Shown piece after piece: positions 17,824-26,408 of a stretch of DNA of 64,000 bases. How positions within the stretch are numbered: the stretch's first letter is position 1; each line of letters begins with the position of its first letter. A program made the position numbers and the translations under genes. The notes below the pieces were generated by a model that had not been told where the DNA came from, searched no databases, and saw nothing but the letters and a program-made list of their open reading frames with translations. The DNA comes from Gammaproteobacteria bacterium (GTDB lineage Bacteria > Pseudomonadota > Gammaproteobacteria > Steroidobacterales > Steroidobacteraceae): assembly GCA_003164785.1 (NCBI GenBank), contig PLUE01000069.1:186001-250000 (forward strand), given 5' to 3'.

Positions 17824-18630
17824 CTAACGATAACCTTGCGGCGCAAGATTCATGGCTTGGATCGCGACGGGATCGTGAAACAGCAACGTGGTTCCTCCAC
17901 TTTGCCGCTCGATCGCCTTCAACCGCCGGATCGCCTTCAGCGCGTCGCCATCATCGCAGCATTCGCCGGGCAGGATTTCATCATCCCAATTTTCTTGAAG
18001 ATCCGCAGCGTCAAACGGGAGAATGACAGTCCCGCTCTCGGGCAGATCGACGACGGCGGACTGGTGTCCGTGGGTGTGGCCCCGTGTATCGAGCAGGCGC
18101 AAGCCGGGCATGGCTTCCCAGTCGCCGTCGTGGAGATCCCATCGAAGTCGCGGATCGTCGTATTCGTCGCGAAAGTACGCCATGCCTGGGTCCGGGCCGA
18201 ACGCATGCTCGTGCTCCCGTCGTTGGATCGAGATGCGGGCATGCGGGAAATGATGGAGGCAGCCGCCGTGATCGTAATGCAGATGGGAAAGGATCACGTG
18301 CCCGATGTCGGCGAAGCGCACGCCGAGATCGGCCAATTGGGTGTCCAGCAGGTGTGCCTCGCGCACCACCGGTGCGGTCATGCCATGCCGCCAAAAGCGT
18401 GCCTCCATGCGCGCGTTATCGCGGGCATTGGCCGGGTTCAAGCCGGCATCGAGCAGAACCCAGCCGCGGTCTGTATCGAGAAGGTAGGCGCAGACCGGCT
18501 CGCTCAAGATAAATCGACGCCCGCGATCGCGGGTGGAGACCGACTTCGACAGGATCTCGAAGCCGCATAACAGCACGAACAGGCGCCGGATGCTGGTCGG
18601 TATGGCGATGGGAGGCGAATTTTGGATCAT
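17824..18630 (-). CDS. MBL-fold hydrolase, N-acyl-homoserine-lactonase-like
   Basis: Zinc hydrolase of 268 residues with the motifs of the AttM/AiiA group: LSHLHYDHGG (HxHxDH), a later histidine in DTRGHTHGHQS, an aspartate in ILPFDAADLQ and a final LLFHDP. Members open lactones, including acyl-homoserine lactones, but many act on metabolic lactones. ATG 18630 is chosen; a GTG six codons earlier is possible. It is divergent from the XRE-cupin regulator, and the operator-like repeat at 18651 lies between them, so it may belong to the same regulon and open a lactone in the adjoining pathway. Confidence 0.85.
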   Translation of the reverse strand: MIQNSPPIAIPTSIRRLFVLLCGFEILSKSVSTRDRGRRFILSEPVCAYLLDTDRGWVLLDAGLNPANARDNARMEARFWRHGMTAPVVREAHLLDTQLADLGVRFADIGHVILSHLHYDHGGCLHHFPHARISIQRREHEHAFGPDPGMAYFRDEYDDPRLRWDLHDGDWEAMPGLRLLDTRGHTHGHQSAVVDLPESGTVILPFDAADLQENWDDEILPGECCDDGDALKAIRRLKAIERQSGGTTLLFHDPVAIQAMNLAPQGYR

Positions 18631-18650
18631 TTTCCGGCAAACTAGCACAA

Positions 18651-18667
18651 ATTTCTTATGTGAAAAT
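18651..18667. promoter_or_regulatory. putative operator, inverted repeat ATTTC-N6-GAAAAT
   Basis: AAATTTC TTATGT GAAAATA lies between the divergent MBL hydrolase and XRE-cupin genes, 31 bases before the latter's start. The same arms with a six- or seven-base spacer occur at 19367, 29172 and 33604. This is an A/T-rich island in high-GC DNA. It may be the autoregulatory site of the XRE-cupin protein. Confidence 0.55.
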
Positions 18668-18697
18668 AGTGTAGATCGGGTGGATCGGGGAGCAGGT

Positions 18698-19345
18698 ATG
18701 GCGCGGGACGTTGCGGTGATGGAGTTGAGTCAGATTGGCACGCGGCTCAAGGAGATCCGGCGGGGGCTCGATCAGACCTTGGCCCAGGTGAGCAAATCGA
18801 CCGGCGTGTCGATCTCGAACCTCTCGAAAATCGAGAACAGCCAGATATCCCCGTCCTTCGACATCATGAAACGCATCTGCGATGGTCTGGGTGTCACCAT
18901 CGAGGACTTCGTTCGACCGGGCGCCAAGAGCGTGGTGTCGGGACGCAAGACGACGACCCGTCGCGACGAGGGCGACCATTTCGCCAGCGGCCAATACGAT
19001 TATCGTGCCCATTCGTCAGAGCTCTCACGTAAGGCCATGGTGCCGTTGGAGATTTTAGTGCGCGCTCGGGCGGTCGAGGAGTTCGATCATTGGAGTCAGC
19101 ACCGGGGCGAGGAATTCGTTTACGTGCTCGGCGGCTCCATCGAAGTACATACGGAACACTATGCCCCGTTCCGGCTCGATGCCGGCGAGAGTGCCTATTT
19201 CGATAGCAGCATGCGGCATGTCTACATCTCCGTCAGCACGGAAAACGCCCGCGTGTTATCGGTCTCGCACGATCCCGGCACGCCCGAGGACATCTCGCAC
19301 ATGATGAACTCCTCCGTGCGGCCGGTGGACGCGGCCAAGGGGTAG
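18698..19345 (+). CDS. XRE-family regulator with C-terminal cupin
   Basis: DNA-binding regulator of 215 residues. An HTH_3 domain occupies about 8-70 (LKEIRRGLDQTLAQVSKSTGVSISNLSKIENSQISPSF). A cupin effector domain at about 125-205 has HRGEEFVYVLGGSIEV and LDAGESAYFDSSMRHVY. Start ATG 18698 is supported by GGGAG seven bases upstream; the frame is open further up but without domain similarity. Such regulators usually sense a small metabolite and bind inverted repeats in A/T-rich promoters. An inverted repeat lies just upstream and similar ones precede three other genes in the cluster, so it is the likely regulon controller. Confidence 0.93.
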   Translation: MARDVAVMELSQIGTRLKEIRRGLDQTLAQVSKSTGVSISNLSKIENSQISPSFDIMKRICDGLGVTIEDFVRPGAKSVVSGRKTTTRRDEGDHFASGQYDYRAHSSELSRKAMVPLEILVRARAVEEFDHWSQHRGEEFVYVLGGSIEVHTEHYAPFRLDAGESAYFDSSMRHVYISVSTENARVLSVSHDPGTPEDISHMMNSSVRPVDAAKG

Positions 19346-19366
19346 GGCATCGGGCTGCGGGAAGGG

Positions 19367-19386
19367 ATTTTTCCTTTAAGAAAAAA
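19367..19386. promoter_or_regulatory. putative operator, ATTTTTC-N6-GAAAAAA
   Basis: Near-perfect inverted repeat ATTTTTC CTTTAA GAAAAAA ending 40 bases before the enolase-superfamily gene, so it controls the long hyuAB-P450 operon if real. A smaller TTTC-TTG-GAAA repeat follows at once. Confidence 0.6.
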
Positions 19387-19426
19387 TTTCTTGGAAACCG
19401 GGATGGTTGCCGTTAGCATGCCGGGG

Positions 19427-20581
19427 ATGAAAATCCAATCGATCGACGCGTCCGCCTTCCGTCTGCCCAACCGACGCAGCTTCAAATGGGCGGGCCTGAA
19501 CGTCGAACTCGGTCATTTCGTGCTGGTCCGCATCAAAACCGACGTGGGCGTCATCGGATATGGCGAGGCGACGCCGCTGCCCGATTGGGGCGGCGACTTC
19601 GGGCGCCGCTCCGGCGAGACGGTGGCGACGGTCATCGGTATGATCAACGACATCTTTGCGCCGGCGCTGCTCGGGACCGATCCCGCGGCTGTGACCAGGG
19701 CGCGGCAGATCATGGACGGCTTGGTCGTCGGCAACCCTTACGCAAAGTGCGCCGTCGACATCGCATTGCACGATCTTTGGGGCAAGAGCGTGGGCCAGCC
19801 CATATATCGGTTGCTCGGAGGCAAGGTCCGCGACGCCGTACCGGTGGCGCACATGATCGGTCTGATGAACGAGAAGGATGCCACGGACGAAGGCATCGCG
19901 GCGGTCAACGACGGTGTACGTGCCTTGCAGGTCAAGGGCGGCGTCGATTCGCAGCGGGACATCCGGCTCGTGCGGACGCTGCGCCGCGAAGTGGGTGCCG
20001 GCGTGACGCTGCGCCTGGATGCCAATCAGGGGTATGGTCACGCGAAGCGCGCCCGAACGGTGGTGGATCAGTTGGTTGATGCGGGCGTCGACATGGTCGA
20101 GCAGCCCACCGTCGGGCTCACCTATCTCGCCGAGGTCACCGCGCACGCCAGGGTTCCCATCATCGCGGACGAGTCCTGTTGGGACGTGGCCGACGCACTC
20201 GAGGTCGTGCAACGCCGCGCCGCCGATTGCATCTCCATTTATCTGGCAAAAGCCGGTGGTTTCGTCGGTGCGCGCGCGGTGGCCGCGGTGGCCGAGGCGC
20301 AGCGCATCCCCTGCGATATCAACGGCTCCATCGAGTCCGCCATCGGCAACGCCGCCAACACGCATTTCGTGCTGGCGCACCCTTCGGTGTCGCTGGCCTC
20401 GGTCATCCCCATCAGCGCGCCCAGCGGGGCTCATCCGTATGTCGCGGCGGGCCGCTATTACGAGGACGATGTCATCAGCGAGGCCTTCGCGGTCAAGGAT
20501 GGCGCGATTTTGCCCCTGGACCGGCCCGGTCTCGGCATCGACATCGACGAAGCGCGGCTGGCCAAGTACCGGTGCCATTGA
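19427..20581 (+). CDS. mandelate racemase/muconate-lactonizing-type enzyme
   Basis: Enolase-superfamily enzyme of 384 residues that abstracts an alpha-proton of a carboxylate, giving racemisation, dehydration or cycloisomerisation. Visible are the capping-domain loop PLPDWGGDFG, the barrel acid QVKGG (second Lys of KxK present, first replaced by Gln), metal ligands in RLDANQGYG, MVEQPT and IIADESC, and the opposite lysine in IYLAKAGG. ATG 19427 fits the family N-terminus (MKIQSIDASAFRLP); ATG 19418 and 19403 are also possible. It is first in the operon, directly after the inverted-repeat operator. Its stop overlaps the hyuA start (TGATG). Confidence 0.9.
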   Translation: MKIQSIDASAFRLPNRRSFKWAGLNVELGHFVLVRIKTDVGVIGYGEATPLPDWGGDFGRRSGETVATVIGMINDIFAPALLGTDPAAVTRARQIMDGLVVGNPYAKCAVDIALHDLWGKSVGQPIYRLLGGKVRDAVPVAHMIGLMNEKDATDEGIAAVNDGVRALQVKGGVDSQRDIRLVRTLRREVGAGVTLRLDANQGYGHAKRARTVVDQLVDAGVDMVEQPTVGLTYLAEVTAHARVPIIADESCWDVADALEVVQRRAADCISIYLAKAGGFVGARAVAAVAEAQRIPCDINGSIESAIGNAANTHFVLAHPSVSLASVIPISAPSGAHPYVAAGRYYEDDVISEAFAVKDGAILPLDRPGLGIDIDEARLAKYRCH

Positions 20582-22680
20582 TGGCGGCGATCTTGCGGGT
20601 GGCGGCCGACGTCGGAGGCACTTTCACGGATATTGCGTGTCTGTCGCCCGCGGGGGAATTGTGGACCTGCAAGGTCCCCTCGACGCCCGACGATTACGCG
20701 CGTGCCGTGATCGAGGGCATCCAATTGCTGACCCGCAATCTCGGCGTCGATCCGGCGGATTACGCGGAAGTCAGTCATGCCTCGACCGTGGCCACCAATA
20801 CCATCCTGGAAGGCAAGGGCGCGCGCACGGCGCTCGTGACCACGGCGGGATTTCGCGACGTGCTCGAACTGCGGCGCATTCGCGTTCCGCGCCTTTACGA
20901 GCCCTTGTACGAGAAGCCTGCGCCCTTGGTGCCGCGACGGCATCGCTACGAGGTCACGGAGCGGCTCGACGCGTCCGGTGCCGTCGTGCATCCGTTGGAT
21001 GAGGATCAGGTTCGGAAACTCGCCTCGACTCTGGCGCAGGCTCAGGTCGAAGCCGTCGCGGTGTCGCTGCTGCATTCGTATGTCAATCCCGCGCATGAGC
21101 GACGGATCGCCGAGATGCTGAAGGCGGCGCTTCCCGGCTGCTTCGTCACGGTGTCGAGCGAGGTGCTGCCCGAGATTCGGGAATATGAGCGCACGAGCAC
21201 CACGGTGGTGAGTGCCTATGTCGGGCCTGTGGTGACGCGATATTTGCGCTCCTTGCAGCAGCGGCTCGCCGCCGGCGGCATCGACGCGCGGCTGGTCATG
21301 ATGCAGTCGAGCGGTGGGACCATCGATGTGCGACAGGTCATCGAGCGGCCCGCCATCGTGGTCGAGAGCGGGCCCGCAGCCGGCGTCATCGGAGCGGCGC
21401 GGTTGGGCGCGCGTGCGGGGCACGAGAGCATCATCACCTTCGACATGGGAGGCACGACCGCCAAGGCGTCGCTCATCGATCGCGGTGAAGTCTCGTCGAC
21501 CGACGAGTACGAGGTCGGCGGCGGCATCTCCATGAGCGGCGGCCTCGCGAAGGGCGGTGGCTACGCCCTCAAACTGCCGGTCATCGACGTCTCGGAAGTC
21601 GGCGCGGGAGGCGGCAGCATCGTGCGCATCGATGCGGGCAACGCCCTCAAGGTGGGGCCGGACAGCGCGGGCGCCGTGCCGGGTCCGGCGTGTTATGCCC
21701 GGGGCGGCACGCAGGCGACGGTGACCGATGCGAACGTGGTCCTCGGCTATCTGAATCCTCACGGCCTGGCGGGCGGCACCGTACCCATCGACGCGGCATT
21801 GGCCCGCGCGGCGATTCAGACCATTGCCACGCGGCTCGGACTGGAATTGATGGAGACGGCCCACGGGATCCACCGGCTCGCCAATGCCGCGATGACCCGG
21901 GCCGTGAAAGCGGTGTCCACGTATCGGGGCCGCGATCCGCGGGATTTCAGCTTGTTTGCGTTCGGCGGCAACGGCGGCATCCACGCCGCGAGTCTCGCCG
22001 ACGATCTGCAGATCCGACAAGTGCTCGTGCCGGCGGCGGCGGGGGTGTTCAGCGCGGTCGGCTTGTTGTGTGCGGACCGGGAGGCGCTGCGCTCCGCCGC
22101 CTTCCTGCGGCCGTTGGATGCGGCGAGCGTCGGCCAGGCGCGCGCGCGCTGTGCCCTGCTCGAACGACAAGCGCGTGCCGATCTCGGCGATTCGGAGTCT
22201 CCGGTGGTGCGCTGGCGCGCCGCCCTGCGCTACGCCGGACAGGGTTTCGAATTGGCGATCGAACTGCCGCAGGTCATCGCGGGCGACACGGACCCGGTCG
22301 AGGACCTGAGCGCGGCCTTCGAACTCGAATATCGCCGGACCTACGGACATGAACTCGTCGGCCATCGCCTGGAGTTCGTGGCGCTGCGCGTGTTCGCCGC
22401 GGTGCCGCCGCCCGGCGCGATTGCGGCAATGCGCATGCGCCCCGCGCAGCCGCACGGGCCGCGTGATGCCGTTCGCAAAGCCTACTTCGGCGCGACGCAC
22501 GGGCTGCTCGATACGCCCGTCATCGGACGTGATGAGCTCGATGCGACGCCCCGACGCGGACCGCTGATCATCGAAGAGTACGAAGGAACCACCGTCGTTC
22601 CTCCGCAGGCAACCGCTTGTCGGGATGTCTTCGGCAACATCGTCGTGGCACTGGACGGAGGCCGTTTGCATGGCGCTTAG
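20581..22680 (+). CDS. hyuA: HyuA-type hydantoinase/oxoprolinase subunit
   Basis: ATP-using subunit of the hydantoinase A / 5-oxoprolinase / acetone carboxylase family, 699 residues. The ATPase fold is marked by VAADVGGTFTDIACL at the N-terminus, THASTVATN-like SHASTVATNTILEGKGA, MQSSGGTIDV, and FDMGGTTAKASLI. It pairs with HyuB to hydrolyse cyclic amides or imides (hydantoin, 5-oxoproline) or, in relatives, to carboxylate ketones. Start ATG 20581 overlaps the previous stop by one base. The last 11 bases overlap hyuB. Coupled translation with P450 and enolase-family genes suggests one pathway. Hydantoin, lactam or N-methyl ring substrates are all possible. Confidence 0.95.
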   Translation: MAAILRVAADVGGTFTDIACLSPAGELWTCKVPSTPDDYARAVIEGIQLLTRNLGVDPADYAEVSHASTVATNTILEGKGARTALVTTAGFRDVLELRRIRVPRLYEPLYEKPAPLVPRRHRYEVTERLDASGAVVHPLDEDQVRKLASTLAQAQVEAVAVSLLHSYVNPAHERRIAEMLKAALPGCFVTVSSEVLPEIREYERTSTTVVSAYVGPVVTRYLRSLQQRLAAGGIDARLVMMQSSGGTIDVRQVIERPAIVVESGPAAGVIGAARLGARAGHESIITFDMGGTTAKASLIDRGEVSSTDEYEVGGGISMSGGLAKGGGYALKLPVIDVSEVGAGGGSIVRIDAGNALKVGPDSAGAVPGPACYARGGTQATVTDANVVLGYLNPHGLAGGTVPIDAALARAAIQTIATRLGLELMETAHGIHRLANAAMTRAVKAVSTYRGRDPRDFSLFAFGGNGGIHAASLADDLQIRQVLVPAAAGVFSAVGLLCADREALRSAAFLRPLDAASVGQARARCALLERQARADLGDSESPVVRWRAALRYAGQGFELAIELPQVIAGDTDPVEDLSAAFELEYRRTYGHELVGHRLEFVALRVFAAVPPPGAIAAMRMRPAQPHGPRDAVRKAYFGATHGLLDTPVIGRDELDATPRRGPLIIEEYEGTTVVPPQATACRDVFGNIVVALDGGRLHGA

Positions 22681-24430
22681 CATCGATCCGATTTCGCTCG
22701 AGGTGTTTCGCAACGCGTTCGAATCCGCGGCCGACCAGATGGCGCTGATTCTGATGCGCACCGCGCACTCGCCGATCGTCCGTGATGCCATGGACTTCTC
22801 CACCGCGATCTGCGACGCCGCGGGACAGAACCTGGCGCAGGGGCTGACCACGCCCATGCATCTCGGCAGTTTTTTCGACGCGATGCGCCATCTCATCCGC
22901 CAATACGAGGGACGCATCGGCGCGGGGGATGTCTTCATCGCGAACGACCCGTACCTGGCGAGCGGTCAGCACCTGCCCGACATCTATGTCGTGCGCCCCG
23001 TGTTCGACGGGGCGCGGTTGTGCGCGTGGGCGGCCACCATCGCCCACCATGTCGACGTGGGTGGTCTGGTTCCGGGCAGCAACTCCTTGGCGGCCGTGGA
23101 GATTCACCAGGAAGGCCTGCGCCTGCCATTCGTTAAACTGGCCGAGGGCGGTGTCTTGAACGCCATCGTGCTCGACATCGTCGCCGCCAATGTGCGCGTG
23201 CCCGACCAGGTGCTGGGCGACCTGCATGCGCAGATGGCGGCGTGTCTGGCGGGCGAGCGGGAAATGCGCCAGCTGTTCGAGCGCTACGGCGCCGACACCG
23301 TCATGACCTATGGCGATGCCTTGCAGGATTATTCCGAACGCCTGGCGCGAGCGGCCATTGCGAAGATTCCGGACGGCACCTATCGCTTTTCGGATCACAT
23401 CGACGGATTGGGCGAGAATCCGCAGCCCATCCGGTTCGAGGTGCAGCTGATCGTGAGGGGCGATGAGCTCACCGTCGATTGGACCGGGACGTCGCCCCAG
23501 GTGAAGGGCGGCATCAACGCGCCGCTGTCGTTTTGCAAATCCAATGTCTACGCGGCCCTGCGCTGCGTCATGCCGCTGGATGTGCCGAACTGCCATGGCT
23601 ATACGCGACCCATTCATGTGATCGCTCCGGAGGCATCGGTGCTCAATGCGCGCTATCCGGCGCCGTGCGGGGCTCGCGGCATCACCGGCTATCGGATCGT
23701 CGACTGCCTCTTCGGCGCGTTGGCGCAGGCCGTGCCCGACGCGGTCGCCGCGGACGGTGCCGGTGGTTCGACGCTGCCCAGCTTCAGCGGCTGGCACGGA
23801 GGTAAACGCTTCGTGTTCTCCGAGTGCATCATGGGCACCTGGGGCGCCACCTCGCGCCACGATGGCCAGGAAGGGGTGCCTCACATGGCGTCCAACCAAG
23901 CCAACGTGCCGGTGGAGATGATCGAGTGCGATTATCCCATTCGGATCGAGCGCTACGGTTTCGCCGCGGACAGCGGCGGCGCGGGCCGCTATCGCGGCGG
24001 TCTCGGCGTGGTGCGCGAATATCGGATGCTGGCGGATGATGTGTATTTCGGAGTGCGGTCGGACAAGGCCCTGCATGCGCCGCACGGCCTGTTCGGCGGG
24101 GCCGAAGGCGCGGTCGCCGTGAACCTCATCCGGTCGGCGGCCGGCGATCGGACGCTGCCGCCCATGCCCATGCTGCCCATCACCCTGAGCCGCGGCGAGG
24201 TGTATCGGCATGTCATGGCGGGCGGCGGTGGGTTCGGCGACGCCCTGGAGCGCGAGCCTGAGAGCGTCCGCGCCGACGTGCTGGACGGCAAGGTGTCGCT
24301 CGAGCGCGCGCGCAGCCTGTATGGCGTCGTCCTCGACGAGGAGACGCGAGTGAACACGGCCGCGACGCAAGCCGCGCGTGCGGGGTTGCGCGGGGCGTCG
24401 CCCGCCGGTCCCGCGGGTCTCGCATCCTGA
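22670..24430 (+). CDS. hyuB: HyuB-type hydantoinase/oxoprolinase subunit
   Basis: Partner subunit of HyuA, 586 residues. The family start is clear (IDPISLEVFRNAFESAADQM, SPIVRDAMDFSTAI), as are DVFIANDPYLASGQHLPD, WAATIAHHVDVGG and the C-terminal AGGGGFGDALER. Metal-type residues lie in NDPY and HLPD. ATG 22670 has GGAGG eight bases upstream, inside the end of hyuA. The stop overlaps the P450 start (TGATG). The two subunits form the ATP-dependent cyclic-amidase-like complex. Confidence 0.95.
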   Translation: MALSIDPISLEVFRNAFESAADQMALILMRTAHSPIVRDAMDFSTAICDAAGQNLAQGLTTPMHLGSFFDAMRHLIRQYEGRIGAGDVFIANDPYLASGQHLPDIYVVRPVFDGARLCAWAATIAHHVDVGGLVPGSNSLAAVEIHQEGLRLPFVKLAEGGVLNAIVLDIVAANVRVPDQVLGDLHAQMAACLAGEREMRQLFERYGADTVMTYGDALQDYSERLARAAIAKIPDGTYRFSDHIDGLGENPQPIRFEVQLIVRGDELTVDWTGTSPQVKGGINAPLSFCKSNVYAALRCVMPLDVPNCHGYTRPIHVIAPEASVLNARYPAPCGARGITGYRIVDCLFGALAQAVPDAVAADGAGGSTLPSFSGWHGGKRFVFSECIMGTWGATSRHDGQEGVPHMASNQANVPVEMIECDYPIRIERYGFAADSGGAGRYRGGLGVVREYRMLADDVYFGVRSDKALHAPHGLFGGAEGAVAVNLIRSAAGDRTLPPMPMLPITLSRGEVYRHVMAGGGGFGDALEREPESVRADVLDGKVSLERARSLYGVVLDEETRVNTAATQAARAGLRGASPAGPAGLAS

Positions 24431-25647
24431 TGGCTGTCATGCGCGGCGCAGCCCCGCCGGACAGTTCCGATCTGGATCCGTTTTCACCCGAATTCCGTGC
24501 CAATCCGTTCGAGCCGTACCGGCAGCTGCGTGAATTCGCGGCGCCCGCGGTGTGGCTCACCAAACACTCGATCTGGGTGGTGTCGCGTTACGACGCGGTG
24601 CGCGCCGTGCTCGGCGATTGGAAACGCTTCAGCAATGCCGGCGGCGGCGGGCTCACCAATTATTTCCTGGAGAAGCCGTGGCGTCGCCCGAGCCTGATCT
24701 TGGAGGTCGACCCGCCCGAGCACCAGCGCACCCGACGGGTGCTGATGCAGGTCATCTCGGCGGACCGGCTGCAGCGTCTGCGCGCAACCTTCGAGGTACA
24801 GGCGGACGCGCTCATCGACGAGGCTCTCGAGCGCGGGACGCTCGACGCCATCCCCGATCTGGTGCAGCGCTTTCCGCTGACCGTGTTCCCTGATGCCGTC
24901 GGCATGCGGCGCGAGGACCGTTCCACCATGCTCACGTACGGGGCGATGGTGTTCGGCGGATTCGGCCCGGTCACTCCGTGGTATCAGGACCTCATGAAGC
25001 AGGCCGATACGGTGTCCGCGTGGATCATGGAGCGCTGCCAACGCCAGACCCTTGCCGCGGACGGCATCGGTGCGGCGATTTATGCGCACGCCGACGCGGG
25101 CGACATCGAGCAAGGAGAGGCCACGCTGTTGGTGCGTTCCTTGCTGTCGGCCGGCGTCGATACGACCATCGACTCGATCGGCTTGTGTCTGCGCTGTCTG
25201 GCCGAGCATCCGGAGCAATGGGCGCTGTTGCGCGCCGACCCCCAGTTGGCGCGGTCGGCGTTCGAAGAGGCGACCCGCTTCGATTCGTCCAGTCAATCGC
25301 TGTTCCGCACCACGCTCGAGGACGTGGACTTCCAGGGCGTGCCCTTGCAGAAGCATCAGAAAGTCCTGGTGCTCATCGGCGCCGCGGGACGTGATCCGGC
25401 AAAATGGGCCGATGCGGATCGCTTCGACGTCACGCGCCGCGTGACCGCCAGCCAGATCGGCTACGGCGCCGGAATTCATAGTTGCGTCGCGCAGATGATG
25501 GCGCGGCTCGAAGGCGAGGTGTTCTTCGCCTCGCTGGCGCGCAAGGTGCAGGATATCGAACTCATCGGACCGGCGCAGTTGCGGTTGCAGCCGGGACTGC
25601 GCGGATTGAGCAGCCTGCCGCTGCGGCTCATCCGAAAAACCAGTTGA
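24430..25647 (+). CDS. cytochrome P450, CYP199-like
   Basis: Soluble bacterial P450 of 405 residues. It has the I-helix LLSAGVDTTIDSIG, the ExxR in EEATRF and the haem loop GYGAGIHSCVAQMMARLEGE with ligand C352. Several stretches resemble CYP199 enzymes that oxidise para-substituted benzoates and cinnamates (EKPWRRPSLILEVDPPEH, FPLTVFPDAVGM, LLVRSLLSAGVDTT, LRGLSSLPL). This suggests an aromatic acid, or a similar carboxylate, is hydroxylated or demethylated. No ferredoxin or ferredoxin reductase lies in the window, so electron donors must come from elsewhere. It is coupled to hyuB. Confidence 0.92.
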   Translation: MAVMRGAAPPDSSDLDPFSPEFRANPFEPYRQLREFAAPAVWLTKHSIWVVSRYDAVRAVLGDWKRFSNAGGGGLTNYFLEKPWRRPSLILEVDPPEHQRTRRVLMQVISADRLQRLRATFEVQADALIDEALERGTLDAIPDLVQRFPLTVFPDAVGMRREDRSTMLTYGAMVFGGFGPVTPWYQDLMKQADTVSAWIMERCQRQTLAADGIGAAIYAHADAGDIEQGEATLLVRSLLSAGVDTTIDSIGLCLRCLAEHPEQWALLRADPQLARSAFEEATRFDSSSQSLFRTTLEDVDFQGVPLQKHQKVLVLIGAAGRDPAKWADADRFDVTRRVTASQIGYGAGIHSCVAQMMARLEGEVFFASLARKVQDIELIGPAQLRLQPGLRGLSSLPLRLIRKTS

Positions 25648-25660
25648 GCGAGGCAACTTC

Positions 25661-26401
25661 ATGGCGAATGTGATCGTGGCGGGCGGGGCGACGGGGATCG
25701 GGCGCGCAGCGGTGCGTGGCTTTCGGGCGCGCGGCGACAATGTGCTGTTGGTGGATCATCGGCCCGAGGCGGCGGACCTCGTCACCGAGCAGGCGCCGGG
25801 TGGGATCCGGTTTCTGCGGCGAGATCTTGCCGATCCCGAGGCCCCCCGCGAGATCGTGAACGAGGCCGTGGCCACCTTCGGGTCGCTCGATACGGTGTTG
25901 GTGACTGCCGCGCTCATGGTGTCGGCCTCGCTCGGCGAGTGGACCCTCGAGATGTGGGACCGAACGGTGGCGCTCAATTTGCGGATGCCGTTCTTCTTCG
26001 CGCAGGCCGCGGCGCCCGAACTTGCGAAGTCCGACAACCCGAGCATCATCTTCATTTCCTCGACCGGCGCCATTCGCGGGCATGCCGGCATGTCGGCGTA
26101 TCAAGCCACCAAGGCGGCGCTTCCCGCCCTGTGCCGCAGTCTCACGGCGGAACTGGGACCCTTGGGCATCCGCATCAACACGCTCATGCCCGGCTGGATC
26201 GACACGCCCTTCAACGATCCGTTCTGGTCCTACCAGGAGCATCCGGAGGAGCGGCGCACGCTGATCGAGGCGCAGATTCCCCTGCGGCGCCAGGGCGCGC
26301 CCGAGGAGGTCTCGTCCATGGTCTTGTTCCTAGCCTCTCCCGCGGGCCGCTACATCGCCGGGACGTCGATCGTCATCGACGGCGGCTACACGGCGGTTTG
26401 A
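25661..26401 (+). CDS. SDR-family oxidoreductase
   Basis: NAD(P)-dependent short-chain dehydrogenase of 246 residues. The Rossmann glycine motif is AGGATGIGRAA, with an acidic end of strand 2 (LLVDHRP) that favours NAD. The catalytic triad is Ser in FISSTGAIRG and Tyr/Lys in SAYQATKAAL; the C-terminus has the usual YIAGTSIVIDGGY. It lies 13 bases after the P450 gene, so it likely oxidises the alcohol made by the P450 or a later intermediate. Confidence 0.93.
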   Translation: MANVIVAGGATGIGRAAVRGFRARGDNVLLVDHRPEAADLVTEQAPGGIRFLRRDLADPEAPREIVNEAVATFGSLDTVLVTAALMVSASLGEWTLEMWDRTVALNLRMPFFFAQAAAPELAKSDNPSIIFISSTGAIRGHAGMSAYQATKAALPALCRSLTAELGPLGIRINTLMPGWIDTPFNDPFWSYQEHPEERRTLIEAQIPLRRQGAPEEVSSMVLFLASPAGRYIAGTSIVIDGGYTAV

Positions 26402-26408
26402 CCCGACC

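Noticed and set aside
19391-19426. Earlier starts of the enolase-superfamily gene
   Set aside because: Starts at 19391 (TTG), 19403 and 19418 are in frame, but the conserved family N-terminus begins at ATG 19427. A short extension cannot be fully excluded.
20458-24370. Very long minus-strand frames opposite hyuA and hyuB
   Set aside because: They are antisense shadows of two recognised genes with strong family motifs and have no similarity of their own.
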